Part shown: positions 1 through 46,036 of the stretch, in pieces
Layout of the letters: each line of letters opens with the position of its first letter
How positions within the stretch are numbered: position 1 is the first letter of the stretch
NCBI GenBank assembly: GCA_054601695.1
Contig: BAAHQB010000287.1
Coordinates: 1 to 64,000, forward strand
Direction of reading: 5' to 3'
Source: Amorphochlora amoebiformis
Lineage: Eukaryota > Cercozoa > Chlorarachniophyceae
DNA: 64,000 nt
Notes under the pieces: generated by a model
What the model saw: the letters and a program-made list of their open reading frames with translations, nothing else
Database searches by the model: none
Told to the model about the DNA's origin: nothing
Made by a program: the position numbers and the translations under genes

Positions 1-540
<540 letters not shown>

Positions 541-552
541 TGTGCAATATAC

Positions 553-607
553 CTTGTGCAAAGCTGTGTGTTCCTCACGTACAGATCGTAGTAAAATACC
601 ATGAGAC
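553..607 (-). CDS. possible isolated exon, unknown gene
   Basis: A 55 nt island between TA tracts. On the minus strand it lies between a possible acceptor (CCTGCAAAG, an ending shared with other exon edges in the window) and a donor GTATAT. One frame is fully open and reads [17 protein letters not shown]. No neighbouring exon could be linked with certainty. A second island at 800-850 is open on both strands and is not called. Alternatively this is unique intron sequence. Confidence 0.25.
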
Positions 608-641
608 CTTTGCAGGAACCTATGTATAAACACACATATAA

Positions 642-711
<70 letters not shown>

Positions 712-730
712 ATATATATATATATATTTT

Positions 731-794
<64 letters not shown>

Positions 795-856
795 CTATAT
801 CACTTGGGAGGAAATACCCGCGGATATTCCTACGGGTTTCTTTCCATGCTTCAATT

Positions 857-913
<57 letters not shown>

Positions 914-1014
914 TATATTTACAATACATATATATATATATATTATATATATGTATAGATTTATCTATATGTATATATAATATATTATATATACATATAT
1001 ATTATATATATATA

Positions 1015-1066
<52 letters not shown>

Positions 1067-1086
1067 ATATATATAAATATAATATA

Positions 1087-1179
1087 TTCACACACAAGCA
1101 GAGGAAGACAGACAGACTTATCACACACACACAGACAGAGAGAGAGATATAGAAAGAATATATATATATATACACACAT

Positions 1180-1216
<37 letters not shown>

Positions 1217-1282
1217 TCACACACAAGCAGAGGAAGACAGATAGACTTATCACACACACACAGACAGAGAGGGAGAGAGAAA

Positions 1283-1323
<41 letters not shown>

Positions 1324-1504
1324 CACACAAGCAGAGGAAGACAGACAGACTTATCACACACACACAGACAGAGAGAGATATAGAAAGAATATATATATAT
1401 ATATATTATATATATATATATATATAAATATAATATATTCACACACAAACAGAGGAAGACAGACAGACTTATGACACACACACAGACAGAGAGAGATATA
1501 GAAA

Positions 1505-1565
<61 letters not shown>

Positions 1566-1590
1566 CACACAAACAGAGAGAGATATAGAA
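1087..1590. repeat. VNTR, five copies of a 110-120 bp unit
   Basis: Five direct copies begin near 1087, 1215, 1320, 1438 and 1561. Each starts TTCACACACAAGCAGAGGAA, continues with GACAGACAGACTTATCACAC and a GAGAGATATAGAAAGAA tail, and ends in a (TA)n of variable length. The last copy is truncated. The ORFs in it are open by virtue of the repeat and are not genes. Confidence 0.9.
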
Positions 1591-1731
1591 AGACACACAC
1601 ATCACATACACATTTCTTCATTTCTTATGGTGCATGCGCACACATACATATATATCTGTATACACACGCACACACACGCATACATACAAACGTAACAAGT
1701 ATAAATTGACCAAGAAAAACATAAAATACAT

Positions 1732-2258
1732 CTACGAACGCACCGGAAGTACATAATCGACCGCTGTAACTCGTGCAAAGCCCTCCATTCCGCCATTCCT
1801 ACCACCTCCCCCCATTGATTCTGTTCCTCGCTTTCCGCGGGAACCCCTTCTGCATTTTCCACGGGAACGTCCGGTTTTCCTGGAAGAATTACAGTAAGTT
1901 CCATCAATATAGCCCTATAGTTTTTTTTTTGCTTCCGTAATGGAATGATTTTCATATCTCTTCATAGTGACCCGGATTCGATGCCTCTTTCATGCTTGCA
2001 AGCAAGCTTTTTTGCCAATATTTTCCCAGAATTTTTCCTTTTTCTGCTGGAAAGTGGCGGTGTGATGCGAGAAAGACTCCTGTTATCACGTGATAACGCT
2101 CCAGGGGATAGATATCGCAGACACGTTGACCCGAACGGCGTGGCAACCCTGGAAAGTGTCCCGGGATTTCCTTCGTAATCCCGGAGCAACAGGAGGTTAA
2201 GGACCAATTTAAGTATTTATTAAAATCACCTTATATCATTATGTCCGAAGTATGGCAT
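1732..2258 (-). CDS. small basic protein, three-exon gene, unknown function
   Basis: Model: exons 2230-2258 (ATG at 2258), 1972-2148 and 1732-1879, stop TAG at 1732-1734; 117 residues. Introns are GTGATT..TTTCCAG and GTCACT..TCTTCCAG, and phases match at both junctions. The middle exon is rich in S, R and K and contains SSRKRKNSGK, which would suit nuclear localisation (inference). No family is recognised. A second minus-strand frame is open through the same two large exons (it includes CDIYPLERYHVITGVF and QNQWGEVVGMAEWRALHELQ), so the frame is not certain. A plus-strand reading with its own canonical intron (1894-1967) also exists. It lies head to head with the next gene, about 100 bp between the two ATGs, which suggests a shared promoter. 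Confidence 0.4.
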
Positions 2259-2317
2259 ATATACCAAAATAAAAATGGATTCTTGATATGTCGATGAGGA
2301 TATCTAATATATCAAAG
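2259..2317. promoter_or_regulatory. likely bidirectional promoter between two divergent genes
   Basis: A short interval separates the first coding exon of the minus-strand gene (ATG at 2258) from the first exon of the plus-strand gene (2318, ATG at 2363). No TATA box or other defined element can be pointed out in it. The call rests only on the head-to-head arrangement. Confidence 0.3.
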
Positions 2318-10588
<8,271 letters not shown>

Positions 10589-10599
10589 TTTCGTTTCTT

Positions 10600-20980
<10,381 letters not shown>

Positions 20981-21416
20981 TAGATATATTCTAAATATAC
21001 CGTATACGGTATAAATTAAATGCTCGGCCTTGAATCGCCGCATGATAATTTATTGTAGTGCTGCTCCGGAACGTTATAACCTATTTCTAGATAATAAAGA
21101 TTTATCCTAGTTATAACGCATCCGAGTGTAATCATTCAAGGTCTAAACCTTATGTGACTCGATCTAGTCGATGTCTATCGACTCAGTCTAGTTAGTGCAC
21201 ATGACCATAGTACTAGATCTAGATCTAGACCTAGATTAAGTCTAGATGGTCGGAGTGTATTATAACGTGACTCTGGTTCCAGTTGCTACTACTAGTACTA
21301 GTGCTAGCCTAGGCTAGTCTTAATCACCTAGATCATATCTCGGTACCATGTAGTTACATTTACTAGATACATATATGTATCAAGAATCAAGATGTATAAT
21401 TATATATAATATATCT

Positions 21417-21461
<45 letters not shown>

Positions 21462-21480
21462 ATCGTATATAACGTCTTGA
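20981..21480. other. gene-free CTAG-rich stretch
   Basis: This is low in TA dinucleotide and unusually rich in the palindrome CTAG, with runs such as CTAGATCTAGATCTAGACCT and ACTAGTACTAGTGCTAGCCT at about 21220-21320. Similar composition recurs at 23690-24070 and 56440-56900. No coding frame, RNA gene or transposon terminus is visible. Confidence 0.7.
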
Positions 21481-22015
21481 CTCTCAAGACAACCATACGC
21501 CCAAGCCTAGAAAGCCAGAATTTGGCTAGTCCGTGAGTAAGTTAGACCTTGTAAACTGTCAAATACACCCCGGGCTCAAGCAAACCACGTCTTGACAGTG
21601 AAGTTGACACCAATACGCCCAATGCCAGAATTTTGGTTATCAAGAGAGCCTGTGAGGACCCTTGTGGGCTGGCAAATGCACCCGCCACGCATTCACTGTC
21701 AAGACTCAAGACACCCCACATGTGCACATATATATATTGACTGTCAAAACATTTCACGTCTTGACTGTCTAGACATCCCACGTCTTGACTGTCAAGATAA
21801 CCATATGTATACGCCGAACACCAGAATTTGGCTGTCAAGAGAATCCGTGAGTAAGAACTTTGTAAACGAACAAATACACCTAGACACCCCGGGCCACATT
21901 TACTGTCAAGACACCCCAGGGACATTTCACGTCTTGAGTGTCAAGACACCCAACGTCTGACTGTCAAGACACCCCACGTCTTGACTGTCAAGACAACCGT
22001 ACGCCCAATGCCATA
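21481..22015. repeat. tandem repeat with the palindrome TCTTGACTGTCAAGA
   Basis: Several irregular copies of a compound unit: (C)ACGTCTTGACTGTCAAGACA, then CCATACGCC, CCAGAATTTGG, GAGTAAG..TTTGTAAAC and CAAATACACC. A shorter sub-unit of about 24 bp (CGTCTTGACTGTCAAGACAC) repeats around 21753-21800 and 21925-21995. The palindrome TCTTGAC-T-GTCAAGA is perfect in several copies. The apparent ORFs on both strands follow the repeat. Confidence 0.85.
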
Positions 22016-22627
22016 ATTAACTTGATATAAGATTATAATATTATATTACCATAGTATTAATATCATACTGATACGTACATATGCAGATTATAAAACATAG
22101 TTATACATTGTAGTTTTACGCAAATTATAGAAATGTAATATTCAGAATTGTAGTTTTGCATTGCAAATTGTGATTTGTATATACTACGCTAAACTGAGCT
22201 CTGAACAGAACACACGCGAGCCCTGAGTTGATGATGCACTGAAACCGTTCGGTCTAAATTTCCTGTTCACAATGCGACAATGACCACACGACGACGGTGA
22301 CTAGATCCCGCGCATTCGAACTGCATTGGATATCTTTATTGCTAAAAGGGGTTTAGGGATAGGGAGGGGGGTCTCTTTCTGTCTTGGGGTGGGTAGGGGA
22401 TGCTAGAGTATCAGCGCGCCTGAAATCAAGTCAGATTTTAACAAAGCCGGGTGAGATTCGAGGTTCCAGCGATCGACGCACAAACCTCTTCTTTGCTTAT
22501 CTCGTTGCCGCGAAGCACGAGAACATCGCGTTTTAGTCTTTTAGACTCCATTCCTGGTACCCTATGTTCACGCGATTTGGCTGCTGTGGAGGGTTCATCG
22601 AAAAGTTGATTAACTTGTCGGCAAGGC

Positions 22628-22634
22628 TATAAAA
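22628..22634 (+). promoter_or_regulatory. TATA box of the FLZ gene
   Basis: TATAAAA lies 158 bp upstream of the first ATG (22792) of the FLZ gene, in non-repetitive sequence. If used, transcription would begin near 22660. No ATG occurs between there and 22792, which fits ATG 22792 as the start codon. Confidence 0.5.
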
Positions 22635-22791
22635 TTAGTTAGAATTACCGAAATTAAACCAGTGTAAGTCAGAGTGTTCTCCTAACAACCCCTGTCTCGC
22701 ACCCACCCGGTCGCGTCGGACAACCCTGTGTCCTTGCCGCACTGCTAGAAACGCTGGCGCCAGTAGGCTTCGCATACATATTTCGGATCCA

Positions 22792-23282
22792 ATGCAACTC
22801 GCTCCAATGAACAACCTGTTAGCTGTGTCTTCTCCGGCGTCCTCAATGGAAAACGTGTGTAGTTTTTGCACGAAGAAGCTCGATCAGGTGCCGTGACTAC
22901 TCACAGCAACCTCCTTCCGATACTCACTCTTACTTTGTTCAACCAGGGAAATACGACCTATCTTTATCGAGATAGGACATACTGCTCGGCGGATTGCAGG
23001 GCGAAACACATGACTCCTTCATCCTCGGCATCTTCGACAGAGATCAATATCCGTCAAAACCGTAGTTACAGGATCGAAGCTTGGCGGATACCAGCCTTCA
23101 AGCAAACAAAGGAAGAGTCGAAGATGGCCAATTCGTTCAACCGTCGTAAATTCGTAAAGGGATGGGGTCCAACTGGGGTATTCAGGTCACCTTCAACGGA
23201 GTTCCTCACCAAGTACCTCCGCGATGGGAAAATAGCCGGCGAAATCACGACCTGCAACGTTCTTGGATGCCGCATCGTTTGA
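22792..23282 (+). CDS. FLZ (FCS-like) zinc finger protein
   Basis: Two exons, 22792-22887 and 22947-23282 (stop TGA), separated by a 59 bp GT..AG intron in phase 0; 143 residues. The finger spans the intron: VCSFCTKKLDQ joins GNTTYLYRDRTYCSADCR. Zinc ligands are C23, C26, C45 and C49, i.e. C-x2-C-x18-C-x3-C with the family's aromatic before the third C, S after it and an R after the fourth. FLZ proteins of land plants act as small adaptors, notably binding SnRK1 kinase subunits (family knowledge); whether this one does so is inference. The C-terminal 90 residues are basic, S/N-rich and unrecognised. Unlike its neighbours, this gene has no TA or telomere-like repeat in its intron. The start is the first ATG after the TATA box; ATG at 22846 is an alternative. 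Confidence 0.8.
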
Positions 23283-23908
23283 GTTGAGAACTATGAGAGC
23301 ATGGTTCTTAAAATATGCAACTCCAAGTGTGAGTTAATTTTATGGACACGCTAGTGCCGGGAGCAGTGGTCTCAATCCACGATGCCCGACAGTCCTGAGT
23401 GTAAATTTTATGGCGCGAACTATTCTTTAAGCTCATCAATTGGCATTGCCAGTTTGTGTCTCGTGAATGGGATGGCGGGGGGAGGTAAAGGCGTCTGGCG
23501 TAGCAAGTCATGCATTATACGGTTATAATTTACAAATGGTTAAAAAACTAACTTTTGATCATAATCATTGGGTAAATTTTTATATGTATTGGAGTGTGTT
23601 TGTTTGTAATCTCAGACAGTGTTCTGAGATAATGAATCATGATCATACACAAGCCGCTACGTAGTAGATTTGAAACGGTCACAATATTATCTATGTCAGA
23701 CTCACTCTAGTCACTTGCTAGACTTGAGTGTCTTCAGCTGGAGCGAGAAGAAATTTAACAGTTATAACTACTAGAACTAGTATAAATCGGCCGGATTCAT
23801 GTAGATCTTATGATGTCATGATCTAGTACATATCTAATCTATAGCTAGTCACTATTGCACTATATATATACATACACACATATATATGTATGTGTATGTA
23901 TATGTACA

Positions 23909-23953
<45 letters not shown>

Positions 23954-24299
23954 GCTGACTATCTAGACTAATGATGGTGTTCTAGCTAGCGCTAGGTATC
24001 ATATGCGCGCCGGCGCATGATTCATGAACACTACACTTTCTAGACTTTACTTCTAGTTTTTTCGTCAAGTCTACGTGTACATTACTAAGCTGGGTTTACA
24101 CGGTAGCCGCCGGTCTCTATTAGATACTAACACAGCATCACGTATGATTCTTTTTTCATATACTAGATATAAATGTACATATATTTATATAGATAAATAT
24201 ATATATTTGTGTGAGTACATGTAATGTTATGCACATACGGTACATATATCATTGATACACTGTGGCACACCTGATCACTATGATATATACTAGATATAC

Positions 24300-24300
<1 letters not shown>
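23283..24300. other. gene-free interval after the FLZ gene
   Basis: Mixed, mostly non-repetitive sequence to about 23700, which may include the 3' UTR of the FLZ gene, then CTAG-rich sequence and a short TA tract at 23920-23950. I find no splice-bounded open frame, tRNA or other element. Confidence 0.5.
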
Positions 24301-25660
<1,360 letters not shown>

Positions 25661-25738
25661 TGCAGCTCCCTATGTAATTACTATCGAGATAAACCATTTG
25701 TACGCCAATGTATTATACTACTGCATCCGCGAACACAA

Positions 25739-25764
25739 CGTGTGACACAAGCCTATGTCACACG
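25739..25764. repeat. short perfect hairpin CGTGTGACA..TGTCACACG
   Basis: Nine-bp arms at 25739-25747 and 25756-25764 with an 8 bp loop, followed by GTTGTGACA. It lies about 40 bp upstream of a candidate first exon and could be a dyad protein-binding site. Function is unknown. Confidence 0.55.
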
Positions 25765-25801
25765 TGAGTTGTGACATACTTGGGTGACCAGAGAACTTTC
25801 G

Positions 25802-25872
25802 ATGGGTCAGCAGACATTGGGGAAAGAACGACATTCGGTAACAGATTTGTTTGAAGTCAAAATATTTGTGAG
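25802..25872 (+). CDS. possible first exon, unknown gene
   Basis: ATG at 25802 opens a 23-codon frame (MGQQTLGKERHSVTDLFEVK) that ends exactly at a strong donor, GTAAGC. No downstream exon was linked before the end of the convergent GTPase gene at 26824, so this may be an unspliced chance ORF. Confidence 0.3.
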
Positions 25873-26451
25873 GTAAGCAAGAACTTTGTAATCAATACGT
25901 ATGAGCATGAACTTAAATATACATACTCATGGTCACCGGATGGCCCATACGTAATAATTTCACATATCCATACGTACAGGTGTACGCATGCGCAGCTACC
26001 TGCACATACGTACGTATCGTATTGTACGTATACGTATTGTATACAAGACTTATAATTAAGTTGACCGTACGCATCTAGTGACTGTAAACCTTATATATAT
26101 ATGATTCTATTACGTATCTTTGGTGACATGTACTTTCCAATGTTACTATAAATTCAAACATAATCCTAACAGCACATACTGGTAGTCATGGAAACTGTTG
26201 TACAAAGTTCTACGCCGACTTCACGCATACGTACGTATCCAGGCGTAAACGCGTCTGTAAGTTGCTTTTAACGTACGTACGTACGTATACGTACGTACGT
26301 ACGTACGTACGTAATCTAGGTAGTCTCGGATCATATAGTAAGTTAGTATACGCAGGCCGACGTTAAGCCTATAGGAGTAGGATCAAATTGGCTTATGATA
26401 CCTGTCGTATAGCACTTGGATAGTTATTTATTTGAACGCGGTCGGATCGAA

Positions 26452-26508
<57 letters not shown>

Positions 26509-26823
26509 GTACGTACCTATACTAGTATGTACATTTAAATTGATATTTTTTTTTTTTGTGAATTGAGTTTTTGAAATAAAGACATACTCAGGCTGCCTTC
26601 CGCTATCCGAGTCTAGCCTTGAATTGCTACTAATTTCTTATTCGGAAGCCCGGTACTATCGGGTACTACCCAGTACTACCGGCAAGGTAGACTTCGCTCA
26701 ATCTCGCAAATTCTTTGAGCAGAGGCTCAACAAGCCCGCATATTTTTTGAATCTTGCCGACATGATTTAAAAACACTTATGATTGTAAAAAATTGTAAAA
26801 TCAAAGAGTCAAGGTAAACAGAA
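25873..26823. other. gene-free interval with ACGT repeats and a SINE fragment
   Basis: Rich in TACGTA and CGTACG words, with a (CGTA)n tract at about 26269-26313, a TA tract at 26452-26505, and at about 26646-26740 a fragment of the SINE-like family (GGAAGCCCGGTACTATCGGG and following GGTA repeats). No gene is seen. Confidence 0.6.
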
Positions 26824-38456
<11,633 letters not shown>

Positions 38457-38799
38457 TCAATGCGCCAAATTCACGATGGTAATATCCTGCCCCCACCTCC
38501 CCCCCCCCCCAATTCCTCCCAAAATAACCGAAATAATTCTCAATATTTCTTCACTTTTCGAGTAATATTCCACATTTGGACCCCTAAAGTCCTATGACAT
38601 CCCCTTACATACGCCCAAAGCAACGCAATGGCACCTTCACTGACTCCATTTCTCGGAGACAGCGCCGGTGTGACAATGCCTCTGGTCACGACTTTTTTTG
38701 ATTTTTCCACGTGTCGATTCGGAACCCACAGGAGGTGACATTGCGCTTGGTCACACATATCGGAACCCAGAAAATATAATATTTCTGGGTTCCGATGTG
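38457..38799. promoter_or_regulatory. divergent intergenic region with 5' hairpin
   Basis: This lies between the ATG of the minus-strand GTPase gene and the ATG of the plus-strand small gene. It contains a C run at 38499-38510 and, next to the plus-strand ATG, a 15 bp perfect inverted repeat (ATCGGAACCCAGAAA, 38759-38773, and 38782-38796) with an 8 bp loop. A third GGAACCCA occurs at 38721. It may act as a shared promoter; the hairpin could also form in the 5' UTR of the right-hand gene. Confidence 0.35.
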
Positions 38800-41043
<2,244 letters not shown>

Positions 41044-41227
41044 TATCCCAAAAATGGTCTGGTAGATTGGGGCCTGGTATATGTCGCTTAAGAAAATATA
41101 TACAACTGTCGCTTGTCGGGACTAATCCTATGATGACTTAATTGTCGGAGGAATCTCAATTCAGATAGATACCTACAAGCGACGGGTGGGGTGGGATGCC
41201 GTTTAAAAAAAAAAAAAAAGAATTGAT

Positions 41228-41505
41228 ATGATGAACGGTATCTATCACTTGCTTGCCTCACTAGTGTTTGGACTTGTTCAATATTTGATCACTCCTTTCG
41301 CTGAGGTAAGTGGGAATATGGAATACGCGGCAAACGTATTTCATTCAAATTTGTATATGAGTATAATTCAACCTTGGGCAATTTCTGCCTTAGTTGATAT
41401 TGAAACTCAGCAAAGTGAATCAAATTCTTGGCAGTAAGTAAATTCCCTTCTGTCTTGATTGATACCACAACTCTGATCAAAGAGTAGGTTACCACCACAT
41501 ATATG

Positions 41506-41538
<33 letters not shown>

Positions 41539-41555
41539 TTTATATACATATATGC

Positions 41556-41591
<36 letters not shown>

Positions 41592-41645
41592 GTAATTATT
41601 TATATATATATTGATGTATATATAATGTATATATGTATGTATATG

Positions 41646-41680
<35 letters not shown>

Positions 41681-41755
41681 ATATATATCTATCTATTTAT
41701 ATATACATACTTAAATAATATATATATATACACACACACATATATATATATATGT

Positions 41756-41786
<31 letters not shown>

Positions 41787-41840
41787 AAATATGTATATGT
41801 GATATGCATACATGTACACACAATTTATACATATATATAC

Positions 41841-41877
<37 letters not shown>

Positions 41878-42681
41878 TATGTATATATATATACACGGAT
41901 TTATAGCATACTACATATATATATATATATATATTTATATGTATAGCAAATTTTGTATTTACATATGTATGTGACAAAGGTGTGTATGTAAATGTATATC
42001 TATACTCTACATATAAGACGTCCTAATACGAAGATATATAAACATAAAACCCAAAACCTAAACCCTAACCTTAACCCTAACTCTAACCCTAACCCTAACC
42101 CTAACCCTAACCCTAACCCTAACCCTAATCCTATCTCGAACCCCAACCCTAGCCCCACCTGGACTGTACATCCCGCCAAAACCCATATACCCCATGGATA
42201 CCCCCCCCCAAAGTACCCCTCCTCAGGCCCTCCCAGGGGCTCCTCGAGCTCCCCCGGGATTCGCTCGCGGTATACACACGGATGGGAGAAGGATGAGACA
42301 TGGCAAGGGGGGAAGTGGGACAACGGGAGGACAGGGTGCGGGTGCGGGTGGGACATCACGGGGACAGGGTGAGAGTGCAGGTGGGACAACAGGGGGACAG
42401 GGGGAGGAGGTACATGGGACAGCTGGAGGACAGGGTGAAGATGGGGGTGGGACATTGGGAGGACAGGGTGAAGGTGGGAGTGGGACATTGGGGGGACAGG
42501 GTGAAGGAGGGGGTGGGACATTGGAGAGGCAAGGTGAAGGTGGGGGTGGGACATTGGGGGGACAGAATGATAAGGAAAGTGGGACAATGGGGTTACGAGG
42601 TGAGGGTGGGAGTGGGACAAGGGGGGGACAGGATGGAGGAGGGTTCGGGATTGTTGAGTTGGTAAGATATATGTATAATTT

Positions 42682-42756
<75 letters not shown>

Positions 42757-42814
42757 TATACACAGGTAGCGATACGCATACAAAAAGATATATATATATA
42801 TATAGGTATATATA

Positions 42815-42860
<46 letters not shown>

Positions 42861-43906
42861 CATATATATATATATATATGTAGTATAAATATATATGTAT
42901 ATATATATATGTATATATTTATACATCTATATATACATGCATAATATATATATATATATATGTATGTATATATGTGTATATATGTATATGTATATAGATA
43001 TATACATACATATATATATTTTATATATATATATATATATATTCTTCCATTAATATATGCACATAACAAACACTAAGGTCATATATACATATACACACAC
43101 ATATCTAGTTAAAATTGAAAGAAAGCAAGAAGCACGTTATTTCAAATCAAGAAGAAAGGCTTCTACCCGGTAACCCTAACCCTAACCCTAACCTAACCCT
43201 AACACTGACCCTAACCCTAACCCTAACCCTAACCCTAACCCTAACCCTAAATCTATCACTTCTATTCACCCCAGAGTAGAACCGTATTCCAGGACTTCAT
43301 TTAGGTCCAATTGGATTAAGGCTAACTTTTCTCAAAAAAGTTCTGCATCGTGACATGTCGACGTGACATCAACATGTCACGTCAACATGTCACGTCAACA
43401 TGTCACGTCAACATGTCAGTCAACATGTCACGTCAACATGTCACGTCAACATGCCACGTCAACAATTCACGTCAACATGTCACGTCAACATGTCACGTCA
43501 ACATGTCACGTCAACATGTCACGTCAACGTGTCACGTCAACATGTCACGTCAACGTGTCACGTCAACATGTCACGTCAACATGTCACGTAAACATGTCAC
43601 GTCAACATGTCACGTAAACATGTCACGTTGACTACGTGACATGTTGTCGTGACATGTGACATGATGGTGACGTGACATGTTGACGTGACATGTTGACGTG
43701 ACACGTTGACGTGACATGCTGACGTGACATGTTGACGTGACATCTTGACGTGACATCTTGACGTGACATCTTGACGTGACATCTTGACGTGACACCTTGA
43801 CGTGACATGCTCACACTAGTCACTTGAGTATAATTTCTTAGCATAAGTCCTTCTTATCTATTTATAGTCGGACTAACGTCTAGCTATCGACCTCAAAGGG
43901 CTATAT

Positions 43907-43943
<37 letters not shown>

Positions 43944-44083
43944 GCATATGTATAACATATACATAAATTTAATATATACGAAGAGTGTATATATGCATAT
44001 AAAATGTGGATTTGAATGTACCAATGTTGCAATATACATGTATACGCCAATATATATTTCAATACGTAATATACATGCATATA

Positions 44084-44114
<31 letters not shown>

Positions 44115-44304
44115 TGTACATATATATATGTATGTATATAATATTTATGTAATTTACATGTAACAATGCTTCTGTTCATACCTATATTATATGTATATAT
44201 ATATGTGTATATATATACCTACATTTATATATATATATATATCTATATATATGTATATATATATATATGTATATACACATGTACATATAAATGTATATAT
44301 ATAT

Positions 44305-44335
<31 letters not shown>

Positions 44336-44777
44336 TACATTATACGTTTGTGCATATAGACTTGTAGTATATGCACACACCCACACACAAACACACACAC
44401 ACACATATATATATATATCATATATATGTATATATATATATATACAGGAGACTGGAGCTGCACATATTGCAACGAGATAAACTTTGAATTCAACGAAAAG
44501 TTATCAACCCTGACCCTAATCAGAACCCTAATCTTAACCCTAACCCTCATATCCTAACCCTAACCCTGACGCTAACAATGTGGGGTAGTCCATGGTCCTC
44601 GGACTCAGACATGCTGAATAATCTGATCCTAACCCTAGGCCTAACCGTATATACATATATGTATATATATATGTATATACATGCATATATATATATATAT
44701 ATAAATGTATGTATATATATATTTATATATATAATATATACGTATATGTATGTATATATATTTTGCATATACATATA

Positions 44778-44815
<38 letters not shown>

Positions 44816-44905
44816 AATACATCTGTACATGTATATACCTAAATTATTGTACATATAAGGTGTACATAAATACATACATTATACAATAATACATATATTC
44901 ACGCA

Positions 44906-44938
<33 letters not shown>

Positions 44939-45559
44939 TGCTCACAATGCGACCGCCGCAGGCTCGGGAGACCTACAGGTCCTAACCCTAACCCTAACCT
45001 AACCCTAACCCTAATTATAATCCCAACCCTAACCCGAACCCGAACCCTAACCCTAACCCTAACCCTAACCCCAACCCAAACCCTAACCCTAACCCTAACC
45101 CTAACTCAAACCCTAACCCTAACCCAAACCCTAACCCTAACCCTAACCCTAACCCAAACCCTAACCCTAACCCAAACACTAACCCTAACCCTAACCCTAA
45201 CCCAAACCCTAACCCTAACCCTAACCCAAACACTAACCCTAACCCAAACCCTAACCCAAACCCAAACCCTAACCCTAACCCTAACCCAAACCCTAACCCT
45301 AACCCAAACCCTAACCCTAACCCAAACACTAACCCTAACCCAAACACTAACCCTAACCCTAACCCTAACCCAAACTCTAACCCTAACCCTAACCCAAACC
45401 CTAACCCTAACCCTAACCCTAACCCTAACCCTAACCCTAACCCTAACCCAAACCCTAACCCTACGCTAAACTTTAGGAGTTGCCCCAAGCCTTCTCTCAG
45501 ACGAACAAAAAGGTGAAGAGACAGGTTATATGTATATATATATATATATATATTTATAC

Positions 45560-45593
<34 letters not shown>

Positions 45594-45719
45594 ATATATA
45601 ACATATATATATATATATATATATTTGCATTTATATATGTGTATACATATCACATTTTTGTATGTGTCTGTGTATATATAGATTTATAAATGTGTATATA
45701 TAAATGTGTGCGTACATAA

Positions 45720-45761
<42 letters not shown>

Positions 45762-45987
45762 TATATATATCACATGTGTGTATGTGTCTGTGTATATATA
45801 GATTTATAAATGTGTATATATAAATGTGTGTGTACATATATATACATACATATAAATATATATATATATATATAAATATATATACAGATATTTATATATA
45901 CATATATGATATATATATATATATATATATGTGTGTAGGTAATTTTATTCGAATATATATATACATATATATGTATTCATACATATG

Positions 45988-46036
<49 letters not shown>

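Noticed and set aside
1945-2178. Plus-strand ORF ending FPS with its own intron at 1894-1967
   Set aside because: It has good splice sites, but the minus-strand model gives an ATG-to-stop frame across two introns and a sensible divergent arrangement. Kept as an alternative in the evidence.
41289-41549. Minus-strand 86-codon ORF ([15 protein letters not shown] end)
   Set aside because: The plus strand has two GTAAGT donors and a TTTCTGCCTTAG acceptor in the same place, and its exons link in phase to the finger gene.
43350-43815. CRISPR-like array
   Set aside because: The units are contiguous, without unique spacers, and the sequence is eukaryotic.
43350-43844. Open frames reading [12 protein letters not shown] on both strands
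   Set aside because: The 13 bp unit has no stop in any frame and the region lies inside an intron.
45015-45653. 212-codon G/L/F minus-strand ORF in the telomere-type array
   Set aside because: It is the translation of TTAGGG-type repeats; the array is an intron of the plus-strand finger gene.
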